Shown piece by piece: positions 44,453 to 56,483 of a stretch of DNA of 64,000 bases; positions within the stretch are counted from its first letter, which is position 1; every line of letters starts with the position of its first letter. A model generated the notes under the pieces. The model was not told the DNA's origin. It was given only the letters and a program-made list of their open reading frames with translations, and ran no database searches. This DNA comes from Chelydra serpentina (lineage: Eukaryota > Chordata > Testudines > Chelydridae): assembly GCA_037349315.1 (NCBI GenBank), contig JBAIAC010000057.1, positions 1,922,001 through 1,986,000 on the forward strand, given 5' to 3'. A program made the translations under genes and the position numbers.

Positions 44453-45144
44453 GGCAAGTTTGAGAATGGCAAGTTTATTGCTTGTAGGCTATCAAAAACC
44501 CATTGCTAACTTGCAGCTGATTTGGAATGGGTGACCTAGTGAAGAGCAGCTATGCAGTCTACTACCACACCCTGAAGGTGACCATTTCCCTTTTCAGACC
44601 TATTTTTAAAATCTGGCACAGTTTCCTCTAAGCTCTCTTGGAAAGAGTGTCCCACCCAGCCCTGGAAGTTTCAACACCAGTCTCAAGATCTCAGAACCCA
44701 CAGGTACCTGACTAGTATCACAAGGGAGATCCAGGGACTGACTTCCCATCGTCCTGCACCGGGCGTCATCATTTACATCAGACCAGAGTGGATGTAAAAT
44801 GCTACCAGAATGAAATGGCAGTTGTCATCTACTTTCTCCCCGGCATAGACGACTACACACAATGCAGGGCAATGGAGAATTGGACCCACTTGCCTCGGTC
44901 CCTAGAGCTAACCATACTACCGCGCATATAAGACACAAATGGGTATGTTCTTACAGGCAGCCATATCGTTTGTCCTTAGATATTATGAGGAAAGAGGATC
45001 ATGGGGGCAGGGTAAGCCAGGCAAGAACAGTCATACTTGCTGCTGAATGTATTGCTTGTCTGAGTGACCAGTGTTATGAAGTGAGCTTTACACAGTCGGA
45101 CACTCAGATGCAACAGTGATGATGGGTGCCACATGAGCTCTTAT
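44453..45144. other. Single-copy stretch, no gene seen
   Basis: No gene recognised; an 85-codon plus-strand frame at 44862-45119 has no domain. A short motif GCAGGGCAATGGAGAATTGG resembles one at 16186 (CCAGGGCAATGGAGAATTTA). Confidence 0.4.
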
Positions 45145-45262
45145 TTCTATTGCAGTAGCAACCAGCAACCCTAGTCCTGTACCAGGACCCCATTGTGCTA
45201 GGCGCTGTACAAAAAACAGAACAAAAAGAGAGTCCCTGTCCAAAGAGTTACAATCTAAGTCG
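45145..45262 (-). mobile_element. L2 LINE/MIR tail
   Basis: GCAGTAGCAACCAGCAACCC, CAGGACCCCATTGTGCTAGG, CGCTGTACAAAAAACAGAAC, AGTCCCTGTCCAAAGAGTTA, CAATCTAAG: reverse complement of the L2 3' end, well preserved. Confidence 0.8.
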
Positions 45263-46598
45263 TTATATGTACCTATACCGCTAGCTAGCTAATGCATCTA
45301 GATAACAGTTCTATTTGAATAACATTAAAGTGATTGTAGAACATTCTTCTTCACTTATCTGCCTGGCTTCTCTCTTTGTGAGCCTTCCGCTTTCATAGGT
45401 GTCATTCTGCGTGTGAAGCAACAAGTGATCGTGCTTAGAAATTTGCAAACGTGTTGCTCTACTCCCACAACTTTGTGAACAAAGAAACGGCTGGTATGAA
45501 CCGTTGTGTTAAATGAACAATAGTACCCGGGAATTTTTAATGTGCATCAGGTCAGAGTGGGTTCGGGACTTGAATGCTGGAGTCTTCGCCCTCTTGCAGC
45601 ACCTGTTCTATTAAACATCAGTTTTCAGCTGTGCAAAAAAGCAGTAATTCTCCACCACACAGCAAATGCTAAATTCAGATCCAGACTCCATGCCTCATAA
45701 ATTTTCATCCTGGTATTACTTCTTGTTCTTTTTACAGCATTTTTAAAATGTAGGTTATCCTCTGCATTTTAACTACACATGATTGTACCAAATGCCTGAA
45801 TTTTATAGCAGCTAACGTGATCTCAAGTTTGATGAACTGATCTCAGGTGAGATAATTGATGGCAGTTGTCTGCTTTGTCAGTAAATCAAGGGTTGACATT
45901 TCCCAGGTTTGTAAAGGTATGATGTCAAGAAAAGTGTTCACTTGAAAACCTATCAGGCCAGGTTAGATTAATAAGCAGTTTTTAAAAATTGTCCCAACTT
46001 AATGGTTTTGGAACATCCAAACTCAACTCCACTTCACTGATATTTCCAAGGTTTTTTTTTAAAGAAACTCCAGAAGTGTGTATAAGACATTTTATGGAAT
46101 ATTCTATCCATGTGCTGCTTTGCAATAATTGACTACATTTTCATATATTTCCATGTCATTTTATGCCATAAATTTGCATAGATCCGGATTAAAGCTGTTC
46201 ACATCCGAATGTGCTGCTCCCTGGATTCCCCCTTCCTACTGACACACAGAACATGACTCATTTAAATTCCTTTTGGGGCTTGTTCTCCACGGCACACTGC
46301 TGCTGTCCATCAGCATCCCATATTGGCATGGGTGGAATGTTAGGGCATATCTTCTTGCTCCATTAAGCAACAGACTGGTGCCTGCCCCCTCCACCTGCAC
46401 GTAATGGAATGCGTCATTCACTCTGATGGGCGCTATAGGAAGTCCGCTGGTGGAACTTTTGTAATAAAAATCAATTGTCTCTGCTTGGTAGATCTGCCCG
46501 CTCAGTCCTCTCTATAACGTCAGCCTTGATTGGTGCATCTCCAGAGTGTTTCACCACTCTAATTATTCCATCATCATGTATTAGTTAAATAAATATAT
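45263..46598. other. Single-copy stretch, no gene seen
   Basis: No gene recognised. 45650-46200 is AT-rich and repeat-free. Confidence 0.4.
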
Positions 46599-46793
46599 GG
46601 AGATATGCCTATCTCATAGAACTGGAAGGACCTTGAAAGGTCATTGTCCAGTCCCCTGCCTTCACTAGCAGGACCAAGTACTATCCCCTGACAGATTTTT
46701 GCCCCAGATCCCTAAATGGCCCCCTCAAGGATTGAACTCACAACCCTGGGTTTAGCAGGCCAATGCTCAAACCACTGAGCTATCCCTCCCCCC
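46599..46793 (-). mobile_element. Turtle tRNA-derived SINE with a different CR1-type tail
   Basis: The same tRNA head as at 33512 (GGGATAGCTCAGTGGTTTGA; GGGTTGTGAGTTCAATCC) and linker, but after GGCAAAAAT the tail differs: CAGGGGATAGTACTTGGTCC, then GGACTGGACAATGACCTTTC, and an end of AGATAGGCATATCTCC type. Two tails on one head show two SINE subfamilies with different LINE partners. Confidence 0.9.
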
Positions 46794-48589
46794 TTGAAAG
46801 TAATAGCCTCAGTAAGTGAGACCCAACTGAGTCTGAAGTGCTGGGGAAAGGACCCAATTAATCCTGCCAATTAACACTCTGTTCATGTCATTAAATACTC
46901 TAATTATTAATTATTTATACAGGGCTATAAATGTACATTTACAGAGAAATAAAAGATTATTGGCCAGTTCCAGCGGGACTGACCATTGGGCACCAGGTGC
47001 AGCTAGGGAAGAGGGGAGCGGAGGTAAGACACTGCAGAGGTGTCTGTTGTTGCGCTCATTTTTACAGACAGGATCTAAGTCAGAAGAGAACTGCCCGACC
47101 ATTTCTCAGGTGACGCCTATTACAACTCTATAGTAACTGCCCATATCTAGCTGAGCGCGAAGTTTTATAGACTCCTGTCCACTCTAACCAAACATCCTGC
47201 AAGTTCCCCACTCTGAGTTGAATGCAGTGGAAAACTCTTCCCCTGTAGAGAGGAGCAACTCTTTAAACCTACAGTCCGGCACATTGTGTACACTGTTGAA
47301 TGGATTTCACTGGTGGGGTGGACAAATATTTGACAATACCTGGTTGAAAGAACTCCTTTCTGTCACTCTGAACTCACGCTGGCACAGTCTGGAGAGCCTG
47401 TACTCCCACGGTGTGCAGGCCCTCGGAGCTAGTCCCATTGACGTCAATGGAAGGACTTTTTTGAGTAACTCCTCATGAGCGGGGAGGGAGGGATCCATGA
47501 CTTGTGCCTTTGTGTTTAAATACTGGCTGACTGCTGCTTATTCAGGGGTCACTCTATAGATACAAGCCAGGTACAACTGAGTAGCCCAGAGGAATCCTAT
47601 TGTGATTTAAGGGGTCTGTATGGTATGAATTATAATAACTTTTAAGATTCTAGCAAGACACTGACGGAAGCAATAAAGCGCTAAATCTCTCCTAAGCCAA
47701 GGAGAGAGTCGTTGTTGAATGCATTGTCCTATATTTTCCACATTATTAATTTTGCTATAAAGCCACTTTAGCAATTGCATAGGAAGGGTGTTCAGTGCCA
47801 TGTTCTACATCCCAGTGGAATTCAGTGAACCAGACACCACTAACAGATGCAAAGGAGCTCGATAGCCCAGCACACACAGCTTAGCAGCACCTAGAAAAAA
47901 ACCGGTATGTTTGTATTCAGTTCTGTATCAACCATTTCCAGGCTTTTCTCTTTCTGTTTATTTAATGAAAAGTATTTTTCAGATGGTGCCCCCACATAAT
48001 TGAGGATGGAAACAACGTACTACATGGAAAGGGAAAAATCAAAGAGGGAGCGATTCTAGACATTCTTATACCATGTAACTCTCCTTACATTTCAGCCAAA
48101 TCATTGGTTTGTTGATTCACTCTGCCTTTTTGTTTTTTGAGCTATTCTTGTCACTTTAAAAGCACAGATGGGTCCTGAAATTAACACAAAAACCCATCTT
48201 GTGCTGGCCTGAAAATATTTATATGTTGTTTTCTCAAAACGTTAACGTCATTTAGGGTCATGGTTAGCTAAACCATACTGGTTAGCAGCAGTTGGCGATG
48301 TCATGAATTTAAATGTGACATTTGGCAAACGCACTAACCATCTGGCCCTGTAAAATGTATACAGGGCACCTCTCTGCTCCTCACCAGGGAAATGTTCATT
48401 GAATTACACTCTGATCACCATCAATAATTTGTTTTATAGAACCAGTCGTCACAAATCTGATTGAGTGGCGCTTTTTGCATTGGGAAGCTGACTTGCTGCC
48501 AGTTTTTCTGCAGACAGTAAAAAGTTTCCTGCCCTACTTTAGAAATCATTTCTGCACCCCAGCTGAGATTGTCATGGAACTGAAGGATG
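46794..48589. other. Single-copy stretch, no gene seen
   Basis: No gene recognised. 47420-47480 has a CCCATTGACGTCAATGGAAG motif of the amniote repeat type. Short overlapping frames at 46885-47133 have no domain. Confidence 0.4.
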
Positions 48590-48700
48590 TTGATCTCATG
48601 GGGCCATCGCTTAAGCAATAAAGCCCTGGTGGGTCATCCACTGGGAATCAAACTGGGGCCTCTAACCATAAAGCACAGATCACAGTTACACGCTGGTAGT
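48590..48700 (-). repeat. tRNA-derived SINE fragment, unnamed family
   Basis: Minus strand reads GGTTAGAGGCCCCAGTTTGA then TTCCCAGTGGATGACCCACC. This B-box-like region is in the same context as the copy at 17695. More decayed than that copy. Confidence 0.45.
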
Positions 48701-48929
48701 CCCTTATGTGGTCTATCCACCAGAGAGGAACAAAATAATGGTTGGCCAGCGTTACATTGTGAATCAGTCCATATTCCACTAGCTACAACCGTTCATGAAA
48801 ATTCACCCTCATGTCACACCAGCAGGGCTGCCAAGTAAAAAACCATCTCTTTTTTGCTCATGGAAAACAGCTGTCACACTTGCACAGGCAGAACAATTAT
48901 TTCATTTGCCTTTTCTTGTAAAACCAGCA

Positions 48930-49135
48930 TATGTGCCTAGTAAAAGACAGTCCCAGCCCGGAAAAGCTTAGAATTCAAACAGACAAGGAGTCGGGAAAGG
49001 AAGGGCAACTACTTCCTTTTTACAGATGAGGAACAGAGAGACTAAATGAAGTCACAGTCTGAGTCCAAGCTGAGAGCTGATCCCAAATCTTCTGAGTCTA
49101 ATTCAGGGCCTTAACCACGAGACCATCTTTCTTCT
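48930..49135 (-). repeat. MIR-type SINE with L2-like tail
   Basis: AAAGACAGTCCCAGCCCGGA, AAAGCTTAGAATTCAAACAG, CTTTTTACAGATGAGGAACA, GAGAGACTAAATGAAGTCAC, TTCTGAGTCTAATTCAGGGC, TTAACCACGAGACCATCTTT. Reverse MIR order. Confidence 0.8.
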
Positions 49136-49177
49136 CTCTTGCTTTATAGCTTTGCCCCCATGATGAGGGCCTGTAGG

Positions 49178-49558
49178 CAGGGCCGGCTCTAGGTTTTTTG
49201 CCGCCCCAAGCAAAAAAAATCCCCCCCCCCCCTTTTTTTATAACCACTGGCACTGATGCAACACGGAAATTGGCGCGAATGGTGCCAATAGGGTGGAACA
49301 GTACACACAAGTAATCGTGATTCCTGATTTAATTAATCAATAACCGTTAACGTTAACACATTTACGCACGTTCACTTTTTTTTCACGTCATGCTCCTATC
49401 GCACTACTGGAGATTTTTTTGATCTTCATGTATTATTATTTTTTGTACGTTGGTGGATTTTTCTGGGAAAAAAGGATGGCCAGAATGCCGGCTGCCGCCC
49501 CTGGAAATGTGCCACCCCAAGCACATGCTTGCTTTGCTGGTGCCTAGAGCTGGTCCTG
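49178..49558. mobile_element. hAT non-autonomous element, 381 bases
   Basis: Perfect 8-base target duplication CCTGTAGG (49170-49177 and 49559-49566). Ends CAGGGCCGGCTCTAGG and the complement CAGGACCAGCTCTAGG match at 14 of 16. Near the ends lie GCCGCCCCAAGC and GCCACCCCAAGC. The core is AT-rich and different in composition from the ends, so it may be captured or deleted-in sequence. No transposase. Confidence 0.9.
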
Positions 49559-49566
49559 CCTGTAGG

Positions 49567-52500
49567 AAACTGCAGCTTTCCTTCCAAGAGCAGGAAGCGG
49601 AAGCAGAGGTATGGCTCTCCGCAGTCCTGCGGAAGGCAAGAACACCAGCTACAGATCAGATTCATTTTGTCTGGTATTGTCAATTTTGCTGCAAGTTAAT
49701 GATTTGTTAAAGGTCTCGCAGTGATGGCTTTTTTTTATTCAGACATTTTATACACACTTTCCCCCTTGTCTGCCTGGCTTGCAATGATTCGAAGTCAGAC
49801 AGGCAACAGAAAAGCAATGGAGGGAAAAGGAAGCCGGGTCAGCTACAGGGCGGAGTGTATTTAGTTGTAATTTTAATTTTCATTGGGCAGCAGTCCCTTT
49901 TAACCCTGGTGTACATCAGACACTTCTCTTATAAGGCACCAATCTCCTATGCATAGGCATGGATCCCAGTGGGGCAGATACATGCCCAGGGAGCGACAGT
50001 CCTCATTCTCACATGGTCTGGTGCACGCATTGAGCTGGAAGAAGGTTGCTTTTCGTTCATGGAGAGATTTCAAAAGCAAAGTGCCACATTCTGCTCTTCG
50101 TCTCGTGGATTCCAGTAGGTTCCACAGCTGTGGCTGAGAGCAGAACTTGGCCCGAGTATCCTGCAAAGCATCGACGCGGTTGTAAAACCCTGTTAAAGGG
50201 AAATTGACTCATTTAGCTGCTGTACCCGAGCCAGGGAGCAACTGCTGGGAATGGAGGCCCGCAGTCCATGGCATTTAACCCAACACATACACCACACCTG
50301 CGAGTTGACTGCACACAGCCCCAGCCATGCCATTGGCATGGATGTGAGTCATTTATCCAGTCTTGGTATCCGCAAAATGTACCCCACTGACCCTGGTGCC
50401 TTGCAATGGTCTCAGCTAGGGGAGTGACAGCTATCGCAGGCCCCACTGAGGGGAAGGGCTGGGTTCTAAATGGAGACGCAAAGTAGTTCATCCTCACAGC
50501 CAAGGCAGAAGGCTGGCTCAGATGGTCTAACTGGGCTTTTTCACTGAGAGTTTTTATCCCTTTTCTGCCCACAAACATTGTCTGAGAGAGAAGTTAGACT
50601 TTAAACACGGAAGGTGGGTTGGTAGGAGTCTCAGCAGAGAGTCTAGTGGCTCACTGGGAGTGAGTGAGTGACCGCCCCCCCCTCCAAGCCTTTCATGTGG
50701 TCCCCTCTGGGACAGGGTTCGGGATGTCAGCAGGGGACTTTGCATCAGAGCTGTGCAAACAGCAGCTTTTTTTTCATTCACTGGCAGCCCCGAAAACTTG
50801 AAAAAATAAATCGTCATGTCAACCCCAAACCAAGAGTTTCTGGCACATGAAAGAGTCAAAACCCCCTTTTGTTCCAGGTGAGAAAATGTAAAAAGCAGAC
50901 TCCTGATCTAAAATAAGGTTTTGCATTTTAAAAAAATATGATTGAAGGAAATTTCTAGAGGAAATGTCGCTTCCACCCAAAACTTCCTAATGGTTTGTCA
51001 TTTGGGGACCCTTTCTCTAAAGGGTTGGGGGTTTTTTTTACTTGAGAAATGCAGAGTCTATGACACAAACACTTAGCGAATTAATGTTGGTTTGCTGAAT
51101 TACTCGTTAAAACCCCCCCACAAATTTTAGCCAAACAAATTCTTCCCGCTCCACTCTGCATTGCCACTACCTATGATGCAGCTCTTCTGTGATTAAACAA
51201 AAGATCTCAGCTCCCTGGCCAGCAGCCTGGCACCTTTCCCATCCCATTAGCCTATGCCTTGGACTGCGCTCCCATGCCGGGGAGTAACAAGGAGAAAGAA
51301 CCCCCTTTACAGCCCTGTTCAGGGTACCCAGACTTGGGGCTACTCCTGGAGACGTGCAGTGTTAGTCTCAGTCTTGAGCAAAGGGTGGAAGTTACACGGC
51401 CCCGGAGCGGGGGTGAACTCCACTGGAGAAAATAGCTTATATCTGGCCTACACCAAGAGCAAAATCCTATCGCCACCGCCCTGGCTCCGATTCCGTGTTG
51501 GGGAGTGGACTGGGGCAGTCTGCAGAGGGACGATGACACTAGCAAGACTGCACTCATGACAGACGGATGGGTGCCCGGCGATTCGATCTGACACCAGTCA
51601 CTTTAAAGTTAACCGGGAACACCACTGCTCATTGCCTGGACTGGAACGGAGACCAACCAGTGTCAGCGCCGTTAGCTTAATTAGCTAGCCATAAATAAAC
51701 ATCATTTACAAGACCTAAACATTTAAAACACCCTGTTAAGCATCTGAAACATAAATGCTTTAATTATAGAGTAGCTCGAGATTTAAATAACACTGGGATA
51801 AATGCTATAGAGCAGCTGTCTATGAATATTTTACAATGAGATTGCTCTCTGTTCTTCAGGTCCATGGGGACTATCAGGTTGGGAAGAGCACATTCATTCT
51901 TTAAAGTGACTGTTTTCCTTTCTCTGTCATGTATGGTTACACTCCGCTGTCATTGCTCGCTTGCTGTCAGTGAAGGGGCCATGGTGAACACAGATGTTCG
52001 GGTTTCATCTGGGGCTATTGTAAATTCTGTGCCTCTCAAATGAATTCTAGCAAAACAAGCTCTTCCAAGGGCATAAGTGGGTACTGGAATGTGCCCATGA
52101 AGGTCTCCCACTGACTTCAGTGGGCTCCAGATCAGACCCCATAGTCTGACTGCTGCTTCCCTAATCGCTGGGCTATTCGCTCAATCTGCCAGGATAGCTA
52201 TTAAAAAAAATACAAATTACCAATCCTACCTGCGAGAAACTCAGCTGCTTTGTAAGAGCCTCATCCAGAGAACCTGAGCACATGCTGGGTCTGCTCGCGT
52301 GTTTAACGGTAAATGTGTGCATCAGATCAGGGCTCTGTAGGAGTCTAAATGCAGGACCCACGATTGTTGTTTGTAATATGGATTCACACCAGCACTTGCT
52401 AGGACACATCCCAAAACAAGGCTGATAAGCCCCAATGCAAACAACAGTGTCAGAGGGTCAAATTCACTCCGTGAAGAGGACTAGAGATGCCACTTACGCC

Positions 52501-52787
52501 CTATTTTGAAGGGGCCACTCATACTTAGGCCGTGCGCTGGCCTCTCTGCATGTTGGAGAACTTGACCCAAATGTGGAAATACTGACATTTCCGAGAGAGG
52601 CTGGTTTCATGGTATTCCAGGGGGCAGGATCTGCAACAGGGACCTGATTCTCGTTTGCCTAAGGCTACTTCATACAGCGCTAGCAGTGCAAAGGTGTAAA
52701 CATCATTTATTTTCACTTTAAGATCCCTTTATACACTGCCAAAGTGGGGTCAAATAGCCTTAGTGTAAATAAGAAGGCGGCCCAGGA
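49567..52787. other. Single-copy stretch, no gene seen
   Basis: About 3.2 kb with no recognised gene. The 101-121-codon frames at 50213-50859 and 51252-51559 occur on both strands or are repeat-free without domains. 51700-51840 is AT-rich with GCTTTAATTATAGAG. A CCCACTGACTTCAGTGGGCT palindrome lies at 52109-52128. Confidence 0.4.
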
Positions 52788-52946
52788 CAGTTGTTTTCGG
52801 CCCGCGGGCTGCTTGCGGCCCTATCAGCACACAGCTGTGCCCCATGTGACAGCCTCAGGATAGTATATATATTGTGTTGATGCGGCCCACCTAGCACAGA
52901 GAGCTCCATATGCAGCCCACAATGGTGAATAGGTTGAGAACCACTA
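52788..52946. mobile_element. hAT-type remnant with GTGGTTCTCAACC end
   Basis: The right end, GGTTGAGAACCACTA, is the complement of the classic hAT MITE start CAGTGGTTCTCAACC; the left CAGTTGTTTTCGGCCCG is decayed. Flanks GCCCAGGA and GCCCAAGG match at 6 of 8, an eroded 8-base duplication. Interior contains GTTGATGCGGCCCACC. Confidence 0.7.
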
Positions 52947-52961
52947 GCCCAAGGTACCATG

Positions 52962-53170
52962 AAAGAGCTTAGAATTACAGAAATTAGAGACAGAAAAGAC
53001 CTGGTAGGTCATTCAATCCATTTCCCCTGGATAACCTAAGAGAGATTTTCCAGCACCTCATTTCTATGGGACAAACCCTCCAAAGCGCTTGACTACTTGC
53101 AACTTTGACTGGCTTCAGCAGGATCTTGGGATCTCTCTGGCTTTCCCTTGTGATTCTGGGATTTTCCATT
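52962..53170 (-). mobile_element. Old CR1/L3 LINE 3' fragment
   Basis: ACAGAAAAGACCTGGTAGGT, CATTCAATCCATTTCCCC, GAGATTTTCCAGCACCTCAT: reverse complement of an old CR1-group 3' UTR. Boundaries vague. Confidence 0.5.
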
Positions 53171-53196
53171 CATATAAAATGTCCAGCTTCTTCTAA

Positions 53197-53243
53197 GAGA
53201 CAAGGTGGGTGAGGGAATATCTTTTACTGGACCGACACTGCAA
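53197..53243. mobile_element. Very short Penelope-like insertion
   Basis: GAGACAAGGTGGGTGAGGGA, ATATCTTTTACTGGACCGAC is the end of another reptile repeat of PLE type as I remember it. It is flanked by CCAGCTTCTTCTAA (53183-53196) and CCAGCTTCTAA (53244-53254), a duplication with a 3-base difference. Confidence 0.5.
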
Positions 53244-53699
53244 CCAGCTTCTAATGACGTAGAATTATTTCACGTATTGAGCAAAGAGTGTGTGAGATAC
53301 GTTTGGAGCCGCTTTGAACAGACATCCACATTTCTCAGTGCTTATCCACCCTCCACTCCCCTGCCCCCACTCCCTCTTTTTAAGTTCAACATTCATAGCC
53401 TGGCTTTTCCTAGGGTTGACTTCCTTAATGGTGAAAGGCAAAGAAAGCAAAAGCTGAACATGGAATCCATCAGAAATATGGGCCAATTGTCCATCCTCCT
53501 TGGTCCCCAAACACAGCTTGATGGTCACCCAGCACAGAAATCTGAACACATTCATATCTTTTAAAATTAGTTTTATAGTAATTGCTGCAAAATCTGCCCG
53601 GTGGTTCCTCATTTCCTCTTGTTGCCCCAGAATGCATTGCAATTAGCCATTAACTTTGCTATAGAACTGAGCTGGCCCACGTGAGTTCCAGATTTTCAA

Positions 53700-53992
53700 A
53701 GTTTATTTAGAGGCCGATCGAGGCTCCAGTCAAGATCAAGCATCATGCTAGGTGCTGTACAGACAGAAATATACAACAGCAGTCCCAAGTACACAATACA
53801 GACACCAAGTAAGGAAATGGGAGTTCTTTTAACCCAAGTTTACAAGTGGAGAATTACAACACAGAAACACGAAGCGACTTGGTCAAGGTCGCACAAGGAG
53901 TCTACATCAGAGCCAAGAATTGAATCCAAATCTCCTGGATCCCAGTCCAGTTCCTTAACTACACGCCTATCCTCTTCTCTACTCACCAAGCA
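53700..53992 (-). repeat. MIR-type SINE with L2-like tail
   Basis: ATCATGCTAGGTGCTGTACA, then TTTAACCCAAGTTTACAAGT, AAACACGAAGCGACTTGGTC, AAGGTCGCACAAGGAG, TCTCCTGGATCCCAGTCCAG and TTCCTTAACTACACGCC. Reverse order; nearly full length. Confidence 0.85.
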
Positions 53993-55312
53993 AACAGCGT
54001 GAAGTAAAACTTGTACCTCAAAGGTTTCAATTTTGTCTGGAAAATCCAAACTTCCTCTAGCTTGATTGAATATCATTAACTCTTAATAGAACAGCATTTA
54101 TGGGTTTTGTCTGACCATTAAAATTATAATCATGGGTCTCCGTTCTTATGTGAAATGAAAAAATATTCAGGTAAACAGGCAGCAACTGAATCAGGCTTCA
54201 ACAAGAGCAAAAAGCAATGCAGTCAGTTTCACCTCCAGAAAAGGAACACGCATCATTCCCTCAATCTGTTAAAAACATCTGGAATGTATTGATTGCAAGC
54301 GCTTAAGCAACTGCTTTTAGACTGTTATTTTCTGTCTCCCTGAACCTTTGCATTTCTTTAAACAAGATATTCTGCCTCCTCTATTATTTCCTATACAAAA
54401 TAAATAGAAACTCGTGATTGGCATTTTTTTACAGACTCAAGCCTTCATTCCAGTTAAAATGACAGCAAGCTATTAGTTCAAGGAATTAAGTTCCTATTGA
54501 TTAGGAGAGGAAGAGAGAAACTTGGGCCTATATCAGGATTGATCCTTTGCTGTTGGTAAACATTTGAAGCATGGGAGCCTGTCAGGCATGGATCACCTTT
54601 CACTTATTCCCATGTATTGGTTAATTGTAATCAGAAAGGTGGATCAATAATGAAGAGGCTTCAGTGAAAGGTGCCTCTTCATACACCGTACTGACATGAT
54701 GTCGCAATGTGCATTTTAGCTAAACATTTTGCTTTCTCTGTTCCAAGCTCCATTATGGGCTGCAATCGTTTTTCAACCTTCTGCTGAAATCTATTATTTG
54801 GTTGCAGCAGCACCTACATGTTCCGGGCCCTTTCCAGAGACATACAAGAAAGGACAACCCCTTACCCCAGAGAGAGCAAAGCATAAGGATGGACAGACAG
54901 ACAAACAGATAGGCAGAAATCAGGGAGTGAAAACCACAAAGAGATTTCACTATAAGCAGCATAGTGGGTTTTAAGAGGGGCTTAGAAGTGGAGAGGGTAG
55001 GGGCTTTGCAGATGCATTCAGGGAGGTCACACCAGGCATAGGGGTCCATGCCAAGGAAGGCTGGGAAATGATTACTCTAAATGTTTCCTCAACACACTAT
55101 GCATCACAGCAGGTACCTTCTCCTGGTTCATATCTGGAAGGGTTACCAGCACCCTAGGGAGACCTACCTGAGTGCAACACGAATATGTGGTGGCTCCCAA
55201 AAGCAAGGAAGTAAGTGAGTTTGGGGGCTCAGGACTTGTAAGCCATAGAAAATAACTTGCCATTTTTATTGATTTACCTCATTACTTTGCTGCTCCTCTC
55301 CATCACTCCCAC
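53993..55312. other. Single-copy stretch, no gene seen
   Basis: No gene recognised. 54100-54740 is AT-rich and repeat-free, with ATTGGTTAATTGTAATC at 54616. Overlapping frames on both strands at 54729-55049 have no domain. Confidence 0.4.
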
Positions 55313-55745
55313 TTTCAGGTCTGCCAGACCAAGAGGTCCGAGCCAGAGTCCCAAATCACAAGACAGGAGTCAAGAGTCAGAAATCCAGGAGACAACTGGA
55401 AGCTTGGAACCATGAGTCTGAAACCACAGTCAGGCCAGGTCAGGATACTAGGGGGTCAGATGCTGGGAAATCAAGCCACAGGAGCGGGAAGCACAAGGAA
55501 CACAATCCATGGCAGGGCAGAACACAGGTGTTCAGAGAGCTTCCTGTGCTGGCTGCTAGCTTAAGTAGGGTCATTGGGCCAATCAGCTGCCCTGGATCTC
55601 CACCAATCGGACCTCAGGAGCAGAGCATGATAGTGGGGCTGGGCTTTGCAGGTCCCAGGTAAGCCCTTGTCAGCGGTTGGAGAGTTGGAGTGTAGCCCCG
55701 CCCATTAACCCTGCAGGCCTGGGGTTTTGACCTATGGGTCATGTC
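55313..55745. repeat. LTR-like or LTR-derived repeat
   Basis: CCGAGCCAGAGTCCC-type tandem-like phrases, then GGGCCAATCAGCTG and CACCAATCGG (CCAAT boxes), AGCCCCGCCC (GC box) and TAAGTAGGG. This resembles a reptile interspersed repeat that I take to be LTR-derived. No TG...CA boundaries or polyadenylation signal could be assigned; no coding part. Confidence 0.35.
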
Positions 55746-55849
55746 ACACGCTGCGAGTGGCCGTCCCCAACATAGTCATGCCAAGTTAGGCTTTGAAAAG
55801 GCAGTTCAGTTTTACTTCCTTGAAATTTTTCACAAATGTTTTATTGAAA

Positions 55850-56115
55850 ATTTCATATTTTTGGTTTCTCCTTTTTTTTCTTTTTCTCCCTTTCCCCTCT
55901 TTTCTCCTTTTTGCCATTTTGCCACTAGGAGGGGCGGGGCGGGAGGGGGGGGGAGAGGAAAAGCTGAAAAACAAAAATGAAAACTGAATAAACAAAAAAG
56001 GAAAAACCAAAAACTGAAAATGCAAAAACTTCTCTGTAAAACAAAAACCAAAAAAAAACCAGAAAATTGGGGGGAAATGAAACCGTTTTGCAAAAAAAAA
56101 ATTTTTTTTTAAAAG
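55850..56115. repeat. Strand-asymmetric pyrimidine/purine block
   Basis: 55857-55925 is T/C-rich (TTTTTTTTCTTTTTCTCCCT), then a G-rich centre (55927-55960), then 55960-56100 is A-rich (AAAACAAAAACCAAAAAAAA). Opposite-strand frames are just phenylalanine- or lysine-rich artefacts. It may be a decayed foldback repeat related to the GAAAATTTT family. Confidence 0.6.
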
Positions 56116-56483
56116 CTTCCTTTTTTACTCCAAAAAATACCATGAAAAAAGATCAAGCCGGTCTTGTTATGAGACGTGTTTATAGACAGTCCCTGCTGCC
56201 AGTGTGCTAACGGCACAGAGCTGAGCAGTGTGTCTCCCGAGGTTCACATCATCTCCAGGTTAAATGAGGCCAGCTGGCTGCTCCATCATACAAAAGCTCT
56301 TGTCACCAGCTGCCTGGAGGAGTATGAGCCGTTTAACCTGCTTCTGACTCCGTTCTCTGCCTATATGGACCCCAGATGCTGTGTGGTGCCTGTACTGTGC
56401 AGGCAAAGTGGTCAAGAGAGGGAGAAACGTTGAACATCTCGGGGACAGCTTGGGCAGCGTGTTTCTCTGAGACATGAATGTTA

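Noticed and set aside
53265..53642. Frames of 119 and 125 codons on opposite strands (53205-53564 and 53265-53642)
   Set aside because: Both strands are equally open and neither resembles a known protein; this is expected by chance.
55786..56143. Several overlapping F- or K-rich frames
   Set aside because: They are translations of the pyrimidine/purine low-complexity block.
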